A stretch of DNA of 5,173 nucleotides from Litoreibacter sp. Its GTDB lineage: Bacteria > Pseudomonadota > Alphaproteobacteria > Rhodobacterales > Rhodobacteraceae. Under the pieces are notes generated by a model, which made no database searches, was not told the DNA's origin, and was given only the letters and a program-made list of their open reading frames with translations. The position numbers were made by a program, and so were the translations under genes. Shown here in pieces: positions 1 through 5,084 of this stretch. The stretch spans positions 1 to 5,173 of the forward strand of contig JABDPP010000118.1 in the NCBI GenBank assembly GCA_013042765.1. The letters run 5' to 3'. How positions within the stretch are numbered: position 1 is the stretch's first letter; every line of letters begins with the position of its first letter.

Positions 1-23
1 CTACCAAAAAACAAAGAATACCC

Positions 24-1343
24 TTAAAGAGGCAGCACGATTTCAGCTGACAGCCCGCCCAGATCGGCGCTGTCACCGAGGCGCAGCGAGCCACCATGTG
101 AACGCACGATATCGGCGGCAATGGCAAGCCCAAGCCCCAGCCCGCTGCCCTCGTTCTGGTTTCGGGCCGCGTCAAGCCGCGCAAAGGGCTTGAGCGCCTC
201 CTCCCTTAGATCAGGGCGGATCCCCGGGCCATCATCCTCCACAGAGACGCGCAGGGCAGTTTCCAGAACGGTGATCGACACGCGCGCCCTGGAGCCATAG
301 CGCACCGCGTTTCCAATCAGGTTCTCAACCGCCCTGTGGATAGACAGCGGCCGCAGTTTAAGCTGCACTGGTTCCTTCGGCAGTGACCCGATCTCCACGT
401 CCTTGCCGCTGCGCACGGCATTTTTCACAATGGCATCGACCAATTCGACAAGATCCGTTTCCGCCAGTTCTTCAACCGCCTCGGCCCGTGCGAAATCCAG
501 AAAGGCGTCGATCAGGCGCTCCATTTCGCCCACGTCCTTCAGCAACGCGTCCACCTCGAGGCTCGGTTCCTGCATCGAAAGTCCCAGTTTAAGTCGGGTT
601 AGTGGGGTCCGCAGATCATGACTGACCCCTGACAGCATCAGGGTGCGCTGTTCGATATGTCGCTCGATTCTGGCCCTCATGTTGAGAAACGTGTTTCCGG
701 CGGAACGCACTTCGATCGCGCCACTGGGCGCATAGGGTTCGACACGCCCCCTGCCGAAGGCCTCGGCCGCGCGCGCAAGACGCCGGATTGGCCGCAACTG
801 GTTGCGCAGGAAGAGATACGCGATCAGCGTCATCAAAACGGCTGTAAATACCATCAGGACGAGCAACTGGTGCGGGTTCGATGCCGACACGCGGCTGCGC
901 GGGAACGTCAGCTCCAGAGGACCGCGCGCCGTCTCGATGGCAAGTTGGACAAGTTTGTCATTCGTGCGCAGGTCGACCCCTGCAAGACCACTGAACCGAT
1001 CCGACAGGATCTGTTGCACCACACGCCCTGACAAATCATAGAAAATCCGCTGGTCGACAACCGCCTGTCCGGGCCAGACCGCTTCCATTCCAAGCGCCGA
1101 TGCCCTTTCCCCAAGCATAGCCACAGCGGTTTCGTCATCGGCGGCGGTCTCAAGGGTTGAGACCAGCAAATCGATCTCGATCGCGATGTTCTGCGTCATC
1201 TGGACAGTCACATCCTCATAGAGACGCTGAATGAACGCAAAAGACACCACCAACTGGATCGTGATGATCGGCACCAGTAAGATCAGAGCCGCCCGCCCGT
1301 AGAGCGATCGTGGGAGGTAGCGTTTGATCGAAAACCATGTCAT
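24..1343 (-). CDS. EnvZ-like membrane sensor histidine kinase
   Basis: Two-component sensor kinase of 439 residues: autophosphorylates a histidine and passes the phosphate to a response regulator, from the inner membrane. Visible layout: short cytoplasmic N-terminus, membrane segment about 18-38, periplasmic sensor region about 39-157, second membrane segment about 158-180, HAMP linker about 180-232, H-box GVSHDLRTPLTRLKL with phosphoacceptor His242, N-box ENLIGNAVRYG (340-350), G1 box DDGPGI (370-375), F-box KPFARLD (385-391) and G2 box GSGLGLGLAI (399-408). All catalytic boxes are intact and the length is normal. The H-box sequence closely resembles EnvZ, so the family call is firm, but orthology and stimulus are unknown. 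The start is the ATG 40 bases from the divergent hydrolase start; no strong Shine-Dalgarno is seen before it. The gene is first in its unit, so a response regulator, if linked, lies off the left edge. The bases after its stop (1-23) show a T-rich run on this strand but no hairpin, so transcription may continue. Confidence 0.93.
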   Translation of the reverse strand: MTWFSIKRYLPRSLYGRAALILLVPIITIQLVVSFAFIQRLYEDVTVQMTQNIAIEIDLLVSTLETAADDETAVAMLGERASALGMEAVWPGQAVVDQRIFYDLSGRVVQQILSDRFSGLAGVDLRTNDKLVQLAIETARGPLELTFPRSRVSASNPHQLLVLMVFTAVLMTLIAYLFLRNQLRPIRRLARAAEAFGRGRVEPYAPSGAIEVRSAGNTFLNMRARIERHIEQRTLMLSGVSHDLRTPLTRLKLGLSMQEPSLEVDALLKDVGEMERLIDAFLDFARAEAVEELAETDLVELVDAIVKNAVRSGKDVEIGSLPKEPVQLKLRPLSIHRAVENLIGNAVRYGSRARVSITVLETALRVSVEDDGPGIRPDLREEALKPFARLDAARNQNEGSGLGLGLAIAADIVRSHGGSLRLGDSADLGGLSAEIVLPL

Positions 1344-1383
1344 TTGAAAACCGTAAGCCGCCGCCGCAAAAAGGAAAAGGGGA
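1344..1383. promoter_or_regulatory. Short divergent intergenic region, kinase/hydrolase
   Basis: Only 40 bases separate the two divergent start codons. The 7-base sequence GAAAACC occurs at 1330-1336 and again at 1346-1352, a direct repeat with a 16-base period straddling the kinase start. No convincing -35/-10 pair was found for either direction. Promoter function is inferred from the divergent arrangement. Confidence 0.35.
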
Positions 1384-2295
1384 ATGGAGCACGATCAGGA
1401 CTTCAACCCGGTCGCTGGGGAACCCGACGACCTTGGCAACGGCTTGCGCCGTATCGTGGCGCCCAACCCCTCGCCCATGACCTTTCGTGGTACGAATACC
1501 TATCTTCTCGGACAGCGCGACCTCGCGGTAATCGATCCGGGCCCGCCGGACGAGACGCATCTCGCCGCCATTCTCGACGCGCTTGGGGCGGGCCAGCGGA
1601 TCAGCCACATCTTCGTAACCCACAGCCATGCCGATCACTCACCACTCGCCATGACGCTGGCGCAGATCACGGGCGCGCCGATCCATGCGTTCGGCGACAG
1701 CCGCGCCGGACGTGCAGCGCACATGGCCAGGTTCGGAAATCTTGGTGGCGGCGAGGGCCTCGACATGACCTTCATGCCCGATATTCACCTGTCCGACGGC
1801 GAAACCATATCGGGCAGCGACTGGTCCCTGAGCGCGCTGCACACCCCGGGCCATATGGGCAACCACCTCAGTTTTGCCTGGAGCGAGGGCCAAGCCTTAT
1901 TCAGCGGCGATTTGGTCATGGGCTGGGCCACATCTATGGTCTCTCCCCCCGACGGTGACCTGACCGATTTCATGAGCTCTCTGGACCGGCTGTCGCAACG
2001 CGACCAAGACCAGATCTATTACCCCGGGCATGGCGACGCGATCGAAGCACCGCAAGCCCGCGTGGCGGCGCTTAGCGCACATCGCAAATCGCGCGAAGCG
2101 CAGATCCGCGACGCACTTGGTGCGGGACCTGCCAGCCCAAGCCAGATCGCACGAGCAATCTACACCGATGTTTCGCCCCGGCTCCTGCCCGCCGCAGAGC
2201 GCAATGTCCTCGCGCATCTCATTGATTTAACGATCAGAAATGTGACGGAACCACAGGGTGAATTTGCCGCTGATGCGATCTTTTCGCTGCGCTGA
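1384..2295 (+). CDS. Metallo-beta-lactamase-fold hydrolase, LACTB2-like
   Basis: Soluble metal-dependent hydrolase of 303 residues. Zinc-binding residues of the metallo-beta-lactamase fold are all present: HSHADH at 80-85 (His80, His82, Asp84, His85), His157 in the TPGH motif, Asp176 in FSGD and His216 in YPGHG. After the fold, residues about 225-303 look like the small helical winged-helix tail found in LACTB2-type members. The early VAPNPSPMTFRGTNTYLLG stretch is also typical of this subgroup. LACTB2 relatives are endoribonucleases or general esterase-like hydrolases, so the substrate here is unknown. No signal peptide is seen, so it is probably cytoplasmic. The ATG at 1384 is supported by an AGGA/AGGGG Shine-Dalgarno-like tract at 1372-1382. 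It diverges from the kinase gene with only 40 bases between starts, so promoters must overlap the neighbour's 5' end. No terminator hairpin is seen between its stop and the tRNA. Confidence 0.93.
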   Translation: MEHDQDFNPVAGEPDDLGNGLRRIVAPNPSPMTFRGTNTYLLGQRDLAVIDPGPPDETHLAAILDALGAGQRISHIFVTHSHADHSPLAMTLAQITGAPIHAFGDSRAGRAAHMARFGNLGGGEGLDMTFMPDIHLSDGETISGSDWSLSALHTPGHMGNHLSFAWSEGQALFSGDLVMGWATSMVSPPDGDLTDFMSSLDRLSQRDQDQIYYPGHGDAIEAPQARVAALSAHRKSREAQIRDALGAGPASPSQIARAIYTDVSPRLLPAAERNVLAHLIDLTIRNVTEPQGEFAADAIFSLR

Positions 2296-2315
2296 AAAAT
2301 ATAGCCGAAACCCTC

Positions 2316-2344
2316 TTTACGCCCCAAAGACCTCTTGCTATATC
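2316..2344 (+). promoter_or_regulatory. Probable housekeeping promoter of tRNA-Asn
   Basis: TTTACG (2316-2321) and TATATC (2339-2344) match the -35 and -10 consensus at four of six positions each, with an ideal 17-base spacer. Transcription would begin near 2351, about five bases before the mature tRNA 5' end, which is a plausible short leader. Confidence 0.55.
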
Positions 2345-2355
2345 GCTCAAACCGT

Positions 2356-2430
2356 TCCGGCGTAGCTCAGCGGTAGAGCAGTTGACTGTTAATCAATTGG
2401 TCGTAGGTTCGATCCCTACCGCCGGAGCCA
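2356..2430 (+). tRNA. tRNA-Asn, anticodon GTT, CCA encoded
   Basis: Full cloverleaf is readable. Acceptor TCCGGCG (2356-2362) pairs with CGCCGGA (2420-2426). The D stem is GCTC/GAGC (2365-2368 with 2376-2379). The anticodon stem GTTGA/TCAAT (2381-2385 with 2393-2397) has one G-U pair. The anticodon GTT is at 2388-2390 in loop CTGTTAA. The T stem is GTAGG/CCTAC (2403-2407 with 2415-2419) around TTCGATC. Discriminator G2427 is followed by genomic CCA (2428-2430). A run of five T (2431-2435) follows at once and may help end transcription. GTT decodes both Asn codons. Confidence 0.98.
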
Positions 2431-2444
2431 TTTTTCCACTTCTC

Positions 2445-2579
2445 ATGTTTCTGAGAGTCCATCTTGGTGGACGCAGTCAGTTACGGGCTCTCAAGTCCAC
2501 GAAGATGAAGTCGCGGATAATCCGGGCCATGCCCCGGCTGTTTGCGGCATGTTTTGCGGGCTATTTTTTGCAGAAACAT
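2445..2579. repeat. Segment bounded by perfect 9-base inverted repeats
   Basis: ATGTTTCTG at 2445-2453 is the exact reverse complement of CAGAAACAT at 2571-2579. Together they enclose 135 bases that contain further inverted repeats. A second partial partner, ATGTTT-TGC at 2549-2557, can also pair with 2570-2579, leaving one bulged base. A 9-base match in a region this size could arise by chance, and no target-site duplication is visible outside it, so a mobile-element reading is not established. Confidence 0.35.
2460..2507. repeat. 13-base imperfect inverted repeat (possible hairpin)
   Basis: Bases 2460-2472 (CATCTTGGTGGAC) and 2495-2507 (GTCCACGAAGATG) are reverse complements at 12 of 13 positions, around a 22-base loop. 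Two alternative pairings compete for the same bases: GTCCA/TGGAC (2457-2461 with 2468-2472) and TGAGAG/CTCTCA (2452-2457 with 2488-2493). This could be a structured RNA, a processing or termination element of the tRNA transcript, or a DNA-level site. Confidence 0.5.
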
Positions 2580-2687
2580 CACCACTGATGCTCTCGATAC
2601 TGTCGTAATTCTTATCAAATTTTGCCTTCTTCTAGCCTCATTGTCCTCCTACCACAGTGAGCAAGTTTGTGTCTTGGAGGGTACGTT

Positions 2688-3101
2688 ATGCTTTTTGGAC
2701 TTCGTAAATTCGCAACGAAAGTTGAGCACTGGGTAAATGACGAAAGAGGAACGGCGACGATCGAAGCCGTCCTCTGGATTCCGCTATACGTCGTCGTGCT
2801 AACATTCATCGCTGATGTCTCGGCTATCTACCACAACCAGGCACAAGTCATGCGGATCATGCAGGACGGCAATCGTCAGTATTCCGTAGGTCGGCTCGCC
2901 TCGATCGAAGAAACAGAGGCCTTCATTGAAGGCCAACTTGCAGGCTTCGCGGACAACGCAGTCGCCAGCACTGAGATTATCGACGGCGTCATCCATTCCT
3001 CGGTGTCTGTCCCGTCCTCCGACCTGGACAGCGTCGGCACCTGGGCACGGATCAATGACATCACGCTCGTTGTGCGTTCCCAGCATCTTAAAGAATTTTG
3101 A
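2688..3101 (+). CDS. TadE-like pseudopilin / pilus assembly protein
   Basis: A 137-residue, single-span membrane protein of the TadE family. TadE-type pseudopilins are minor components needed to assemble Flp (type IVb) pili. Residues 20-26 read RGTATIE: a glycine (Gly21) followed five places on by Glu26, then a hydrophobic span (about 27-44). This matches the type IVb prepilin cleavage pattern G-xxxx-E used by the TadV peptidase. The remainder (45-137) is a predicted periplasmic domain with no cysteine. ATG 2688 is chosen because GGAGG at 2676-2680 sits 7 bases before it; an upstream in-frame TTG at 2667 would lie before that site and is unlikely. The next gene starts 8 bases after the stop, so the two are co-transcribed. 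No pilin, TadV, secretin or ATPase gene is in the window, so any Tad machinery must be encoded elsewhere. Base composition is lower in GC than the left-hand genes. Confidence 0.85.
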   Translation: MLFGLRKFATKVEHWVNDERGTATIEAVLWIPLYVVVLTFIADVSAIYHNQAQVMRIMQDGNRQYSVGRLASIEETEAFIEGQLAGFADNAVASTEIIDGVIHSSVSVPSSDLDSVGTWARINDITLVVRSQHLKEF

Positions 3102-3109
3102 GGCCCGCG

Positions 3110-4453
3110 ATGTTTAGACTCACGGATCATCTTAAGCACCCTGCTTCCCGCTTCTACAAAGAAGAAGACGGCTCCTATACCGCGTTCGGCGCCTTTATGC
3201 TGTTGACCTTCCTGCTTCTGGGAAGCACCGCCATAGACTATGCAAACGCTTTCGCGGCCCGCACCCAGCTTCAGAACGGGGCTGATATCGCGGCGCATGC
3301 GGCTTTGTTCACCCGCGATACCGAGGAGTCCAGCGTGGCGAAGCAGAAGGCACTCGACATGGTCGAGACCTACATGCCTGCAAGCCAGTATGGCGGGATT
3401 CTCAATGCCAGTGATATCCGCTTCGGCTACCTGACCCGCGACAACGGGACCATGTCGTTTGAGCCGGACCCCGACAGTAAGCTTGCGGTAGAGGTCAGAA
3501 TGGAGCGCAGCGAACTGATCGGAAACGGCATCAATACGTTTCTTCTCAAGCTCATTGGCCTCGATGTTCTGGACGTCTCCGTCTCGGCGATCTTTGAAAG
3601 ACAGGTCCCGGGATGTACACGCGAAGGGTTTTTCGCCAACGAAGTTGTCGACCTGCAGAGTAACAACGTTTTCCGGGAGGGTTTTTGCATCCACTCTGAC
3701 AGTCAGGTTGAACTCAATCAGAATAACGTTTTCGAAAAGGATGTCGTCGTCTCTTACCCCACACCGAGCGATCTTGTCATACCGGCATCCGGGCTTGCGA
3801 GAAACGATGGGCTGGAAGACGCAAAAAGCCCTCATCAGTACTTCGGCATGGATGTCGACGCGCGCATCGACAAGTTCCATGGTGATGTTCAAACAACGGG
3901 CGGCGAGTTCTCGTCGGACATTCTCACAACCGATATTCCGAAGTCGGTCAGCACCACCGGAAAGTCAGGCAGTGTTGACCCGTCAAGTTTCAAAACTGGC
4001 GGTATGCACTCGCATAGCTGCAACGGCAACAAGAGCATGACTTTCGACGCAGGGACCTATTCGGACTTCGTTCTGGTCACCGATTGCGAGATCAAGTTCT
4101 CCCAAGGCACCGTTCTGAAAGATGTGGTTATCTCAACGACCAATACCTCATCGCGCTCCTTCTCTGCGCCATCCGGCCTCGTCATCGGCGACGATGACGG
4201 ATGCAAAAAAGGGGGCGAGGTTCTGCTGATGACCAAAGGCGGCATGAGCAACGCGTCCAAGGTCGAGATCTATGGCAGCAAGATCATTGCGGGCGGAGAC
4301 GTCTCTTTCGCGGCGAACAACAATGGCGTGGAGGGTGTCTCAATCGTGGCAGGTGGCCGGATCGATGCGACCTCCAACAGCGACATGGGGTTCTGTGGCG
4401 ATGAGGGCGTTCCCGGGGACTATGACCCCTATGTCTTCCGCCTCGCGTTCTAA
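3110..4453 (+). CDS. TadG-like surface protein with beta-helix-like C-terminus
   Basis: 447 residues. The N-terminus is TadG/TadE-like: a charged stretch, DGSYTAFGAF, one membrane span (about 24-46), then IDYANAFAARTQLQNGADIA, the conserved segment of Tad-domain proteins that line Flp pilus assembly. At the place where TadE proteins have Glu(+5) this one has Phe26, so prepilin-type cleavage is unlikely. Residues about 68-165 look like the usual TadG extracytoplasmic region. The rest differs: short beta-strand, Asn/Gly-rich repeats (178-188 and 198-208), His/Cys-rich GGMHSHSCNG (297-306), and turns such as AGGDVSFAANNNG and VAGGRIDATSNSDMGFCGD near the end, suggesting a beta-helix or bactofilin-like fold. 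Six cysteines (169, 193, 304, 326, 365, 429) all lie in this part and could form disulfides. No von Willebrand A metal site is seen. ATG 3110 is preferred over an in-frame TTG at 3098 because GAGG (3100-3103) precedes it. The family call is firm; the function of the C-terminal part is unknown. Confidence 0.85.
   Translation: MFRLTDHLKHPASRFYKEEDGSYTAFGAFMLLTFLLLGSTAIDYANAFAARTQLQNGADIAAHAALFTRDTEESSVAKQKALDMVETYMPASQYGGILNASDIRFGYLTRDNGTMSFEPDPDSKLAVEVRMERSELIGNGINTFLLKLIGLDVLDVSVSAIFERQVPGCTREGFFANEVVDLQSNNVFREGFCIHSDSQVELNQNNVFEKDVVVSYPTPSDLVIPASGLARNDGLEDAKSPHQYFGMDVDARIDKFHGDVQTTGGEFSSDILTTDIPKSVSTTGKSGSVDPSSFKTGGMHSHSCNGNKSMTFDAGTYSDFVLVTDCEIKFSQGTVLKDVVISTTNTSSRSFSAPSGLVIGDDDGCKKGGEVLLMTKGGMSNASKVEIYGSKIIAGGDVSFAANNNGVEGVSIVAGGRIDATSNSDMGFCGDEGVPGDYDPYVFRLAF
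3641..3733 (+). repeat. Coding tandem motif in TadG-like protein
   Basis: Residues 178-188 (EVVDLQSNNVF) and 198-208 (SQVELNQNNVF) align at a 20-residue period, sharing Val, Leu and the NNVF ending. The DNA copies differ at many positions, so this is a protein-level structural repeat, probably successive rungs of a beta-helix, and not a recent duplication. Confidence 0.6.
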
Positions 4454-4490
4454 AGCTCTCTGAAGCGCAATATGGCCGGATTGGCCCGAG

Positions 4491-4516
4491 GGGCGGCAGT
4501 TTTGCCGCCCTTTTCT
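4491..4516 (+). terminator. Intrinsic terminator of the tadE/tadG-like unit
   Basis: GGGCGGCA (4491-4498) pairs perfectly with TGCCGCCC (4503-4510) around a 4-base loop GTTT, followed by TTTTCT. It lies 37 bases after the tadG-like stop and isolates that unit from the cytochrome promoter just beyond. Confidence 0.9.
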
Positions 4517-4530
4517 GTTGCCTCGCGCAA

Positions 4531-4544
4531 TTGACCGCGATCAA
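4531..4544 (+). promoter_or_regulatory. FNR/Crp-family box upstream of cytochrome c
   Basis: TTGAC-CGCG-ATCAA matches the Fnr consensus TTGAT-N4-ATCAA at nine of ten defined positions. The symmetry extends one base further each side (ATTGA at 4530-4534, TCAAT at 4541-4545). In alphaproteobacteria such boxes are read by FnrL (oxygen) or by Dnr/NnrR-type (nitric oxide) regulators; the sequence alone cannot tell which. Its centre (4537.5) is 41.5 bases upstream of the start predicted from the -10 element, the spacing of class II activation. Confidence 0.8.
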
Positions 4545-4566
4545 TCGGAACAGGTGTGAATTCACG

Positions 4567-4572
4567 TAGCAT
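4567..4572 (+). promoter_or_regulatory. Probable -10 element of the cytochrome promoter
   Basis: TAGCAT matches TATAAT at four of six positions. If transcription starts at A4579, this hexamer covers -12 to -7 and the Fnr-type box is centred at -41.5. No good -35 hexamer is present, as expected when an activator overlaps that position. Confidence 0.6.
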
Positions 4573-4605
4573 GCCCGCATCAGTTCATGCGAAGGAGAGT
4601 TCAGA

Positions 4606-5031
4606 ATGTCATTCAGGAAATTACCAGCGGCCCTTGTTGCAGGTCTCTCGATGGCGTTGGGCGTATCGGCCTCGGCCCAGGAGGTGAGTCTGGGAAAGTC
4701 CGAGTTTAATGCGCGGTGTGCCGTCTGCCACGGCGAGGGCGGTAAGGGCGACGGGATGGTTGGCGTTCTTTTTGCCCAGAAGCCGAGGGACCTGACTCTT
4801 CTCGCCAAGAACAACAACGGCGCCTATCCGTTTTCAGAGGTCTACCAGTCGATCGATGGCGGACGCGACATCGCAGCCCATGGAACGAGCGAAATGCCAA
4901 TCTGGGGTGATTTCTTCATGGCCGATATCAAGGAAGACCGCCCCTCGACCTACGGTCGGAATCTTGAGGCCGTGAAACAGGGCCGCATCCTGTCAGTTGT
5001 GTATTACCTGCAAACCCTCCAGCAGCGTTAA
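4606..5031 (+). CDS. Periplasmic monoheme class I-type cytochrome c
   Basis: 141 residues: a periplasmic electron carrier with one covalently bound heme c. The N-terminus is a Sec signal peptide (Lys5, hydrophobic core about 7-20, cleavage predicted after ASA at 22-24), giving a mature protein of about 117 residues. The heme site is CAVCH at 38-42 (Cys38, Cys41, proximal ligand His42). Met97 in TSEMPIWG is the likely distal ligand. The C-terminal helix ILSVVYYLQTL fits the closing helix of the class I fold. Start is supported by AAGGAGA at 4592-4598, seven bases before the ATG. The gene is a single-gene unit between two terminators. Its promoter carries an Fnr/Crp-family box, so expression under low oxygen or in response to nitrogen oxides is inferred. 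Its electron donor and acceptor are unknown; cbb3-oxidase or denitrification partners are possible but are not in the window. The family call is secure. Confidence 0.95.
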   Translation: MSFRKLPAALVAGLSMALGVSASAQEVSLGKSEFNARCAVCHGEGGKGDGMVGVLFAQKPRDLTLLAKNNNGAYPFSEVYQSIDGGRDIAAHGTSEMPIWGDFFMADIKEDRPSTYGRNLEAVKQGRILSVVYYLQTLQQR

Positions 5032-5054
5032 CCCCTGCGAGAGTATTGATCTGT

Positions 5055-5084
5055 CGCCGCGCCTGGATCAGGCGCGGCGGTTTT
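5055..5084 (+). terminator. Intrinsic terminator of the cytochrome c gene
   Basis: An 11-base perfect GC-rich stem, CGCCGCGCCTG (5055-5065) with CAGGCGCGGCG (5069-5079), closes a 3-base loop GAT. One G and then TTTT (5081-5084) follow. It starts 23 bases after the cytochrome stop. There is no A-run on its left side, so it is unlikely to serve a minus-strand gene as well. Confidence 0.92.

Larger units (their letters stand above)
2431..2687. other. AT-rich gene-free stretch between tRNA and tadE-like gene
   Basis: There is no convincing gene here. GC content falls sharply: 24 of 60 bases at 2601-2660, against 40 of 60 inside the hydrolase gene at 1681-1740. The first half is rich in inverted repeats (annotated separately), including a possible stem CCGGG/CCCGG at 2522-2526 with 2533-2537 and a run of six T at 2564-2569. 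The second half (2580-2687) has no clear -35/-10 pair, although it must presumably contain the promoter of the tadE-like gene. It ends in that gene's Shine-Dalgarno, GGAGG at 2676-2680. A 47-codon reading frame from ATG 2445 has no ribosome binding site and resembles no family I know. Confidence 0.6.

Noticed and set aside
1344..1958. A 204-codon plus-strand frame overlapping the hydrolase
   Set aside because: It is in another frame of the hydrolase gene, Arg/Pro-rich as expected for a shadow of GC-rich coding DNA; the hydrolase frame contains all metal-binding motifs.
2522..2569. A possible intrinsic terminator (GC-rich stem and T6 run) after the tRNA
   Set aside because: The best stem, CCGGG/CCCGG, ends at 2537, 26 bases before the T run, and the stem adjoining the T run has only four pairs, so it is reported only as part of the structured region.
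2382..2588. A 68-codon plus-strand frame starting inside the tRNA, or a 47-codon version from ATG 2445
   Set aside because: The first third is a translation of tRNA sequence. There is no ribosome binding site before ATG 2445 and the residues match no family I recognise.
2667..2687. Upstream TTG start for the TadE-like protein
   Set aside because: It would put the GGAGG ribosome binding site inside the coding region; ATG 2688 has that site at the right distance.
3098..3109. Upstream TTG start for the TadG-like protein overlapping the tadE-like stop
   Set aside because: ATG 3110 has GAGG six bases upstream, while TTG 3098 has no comparable site; the four extra residues add nothing conserved.
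2876..3892. A long (338-codon) minus-strand frame opposite the tad-like genes
   Set aside because: It is antisense to two well-supported genes with clear family motifs, Shine-Dalgarno sites and a terminator, and its own translation shows no recognisable domain.
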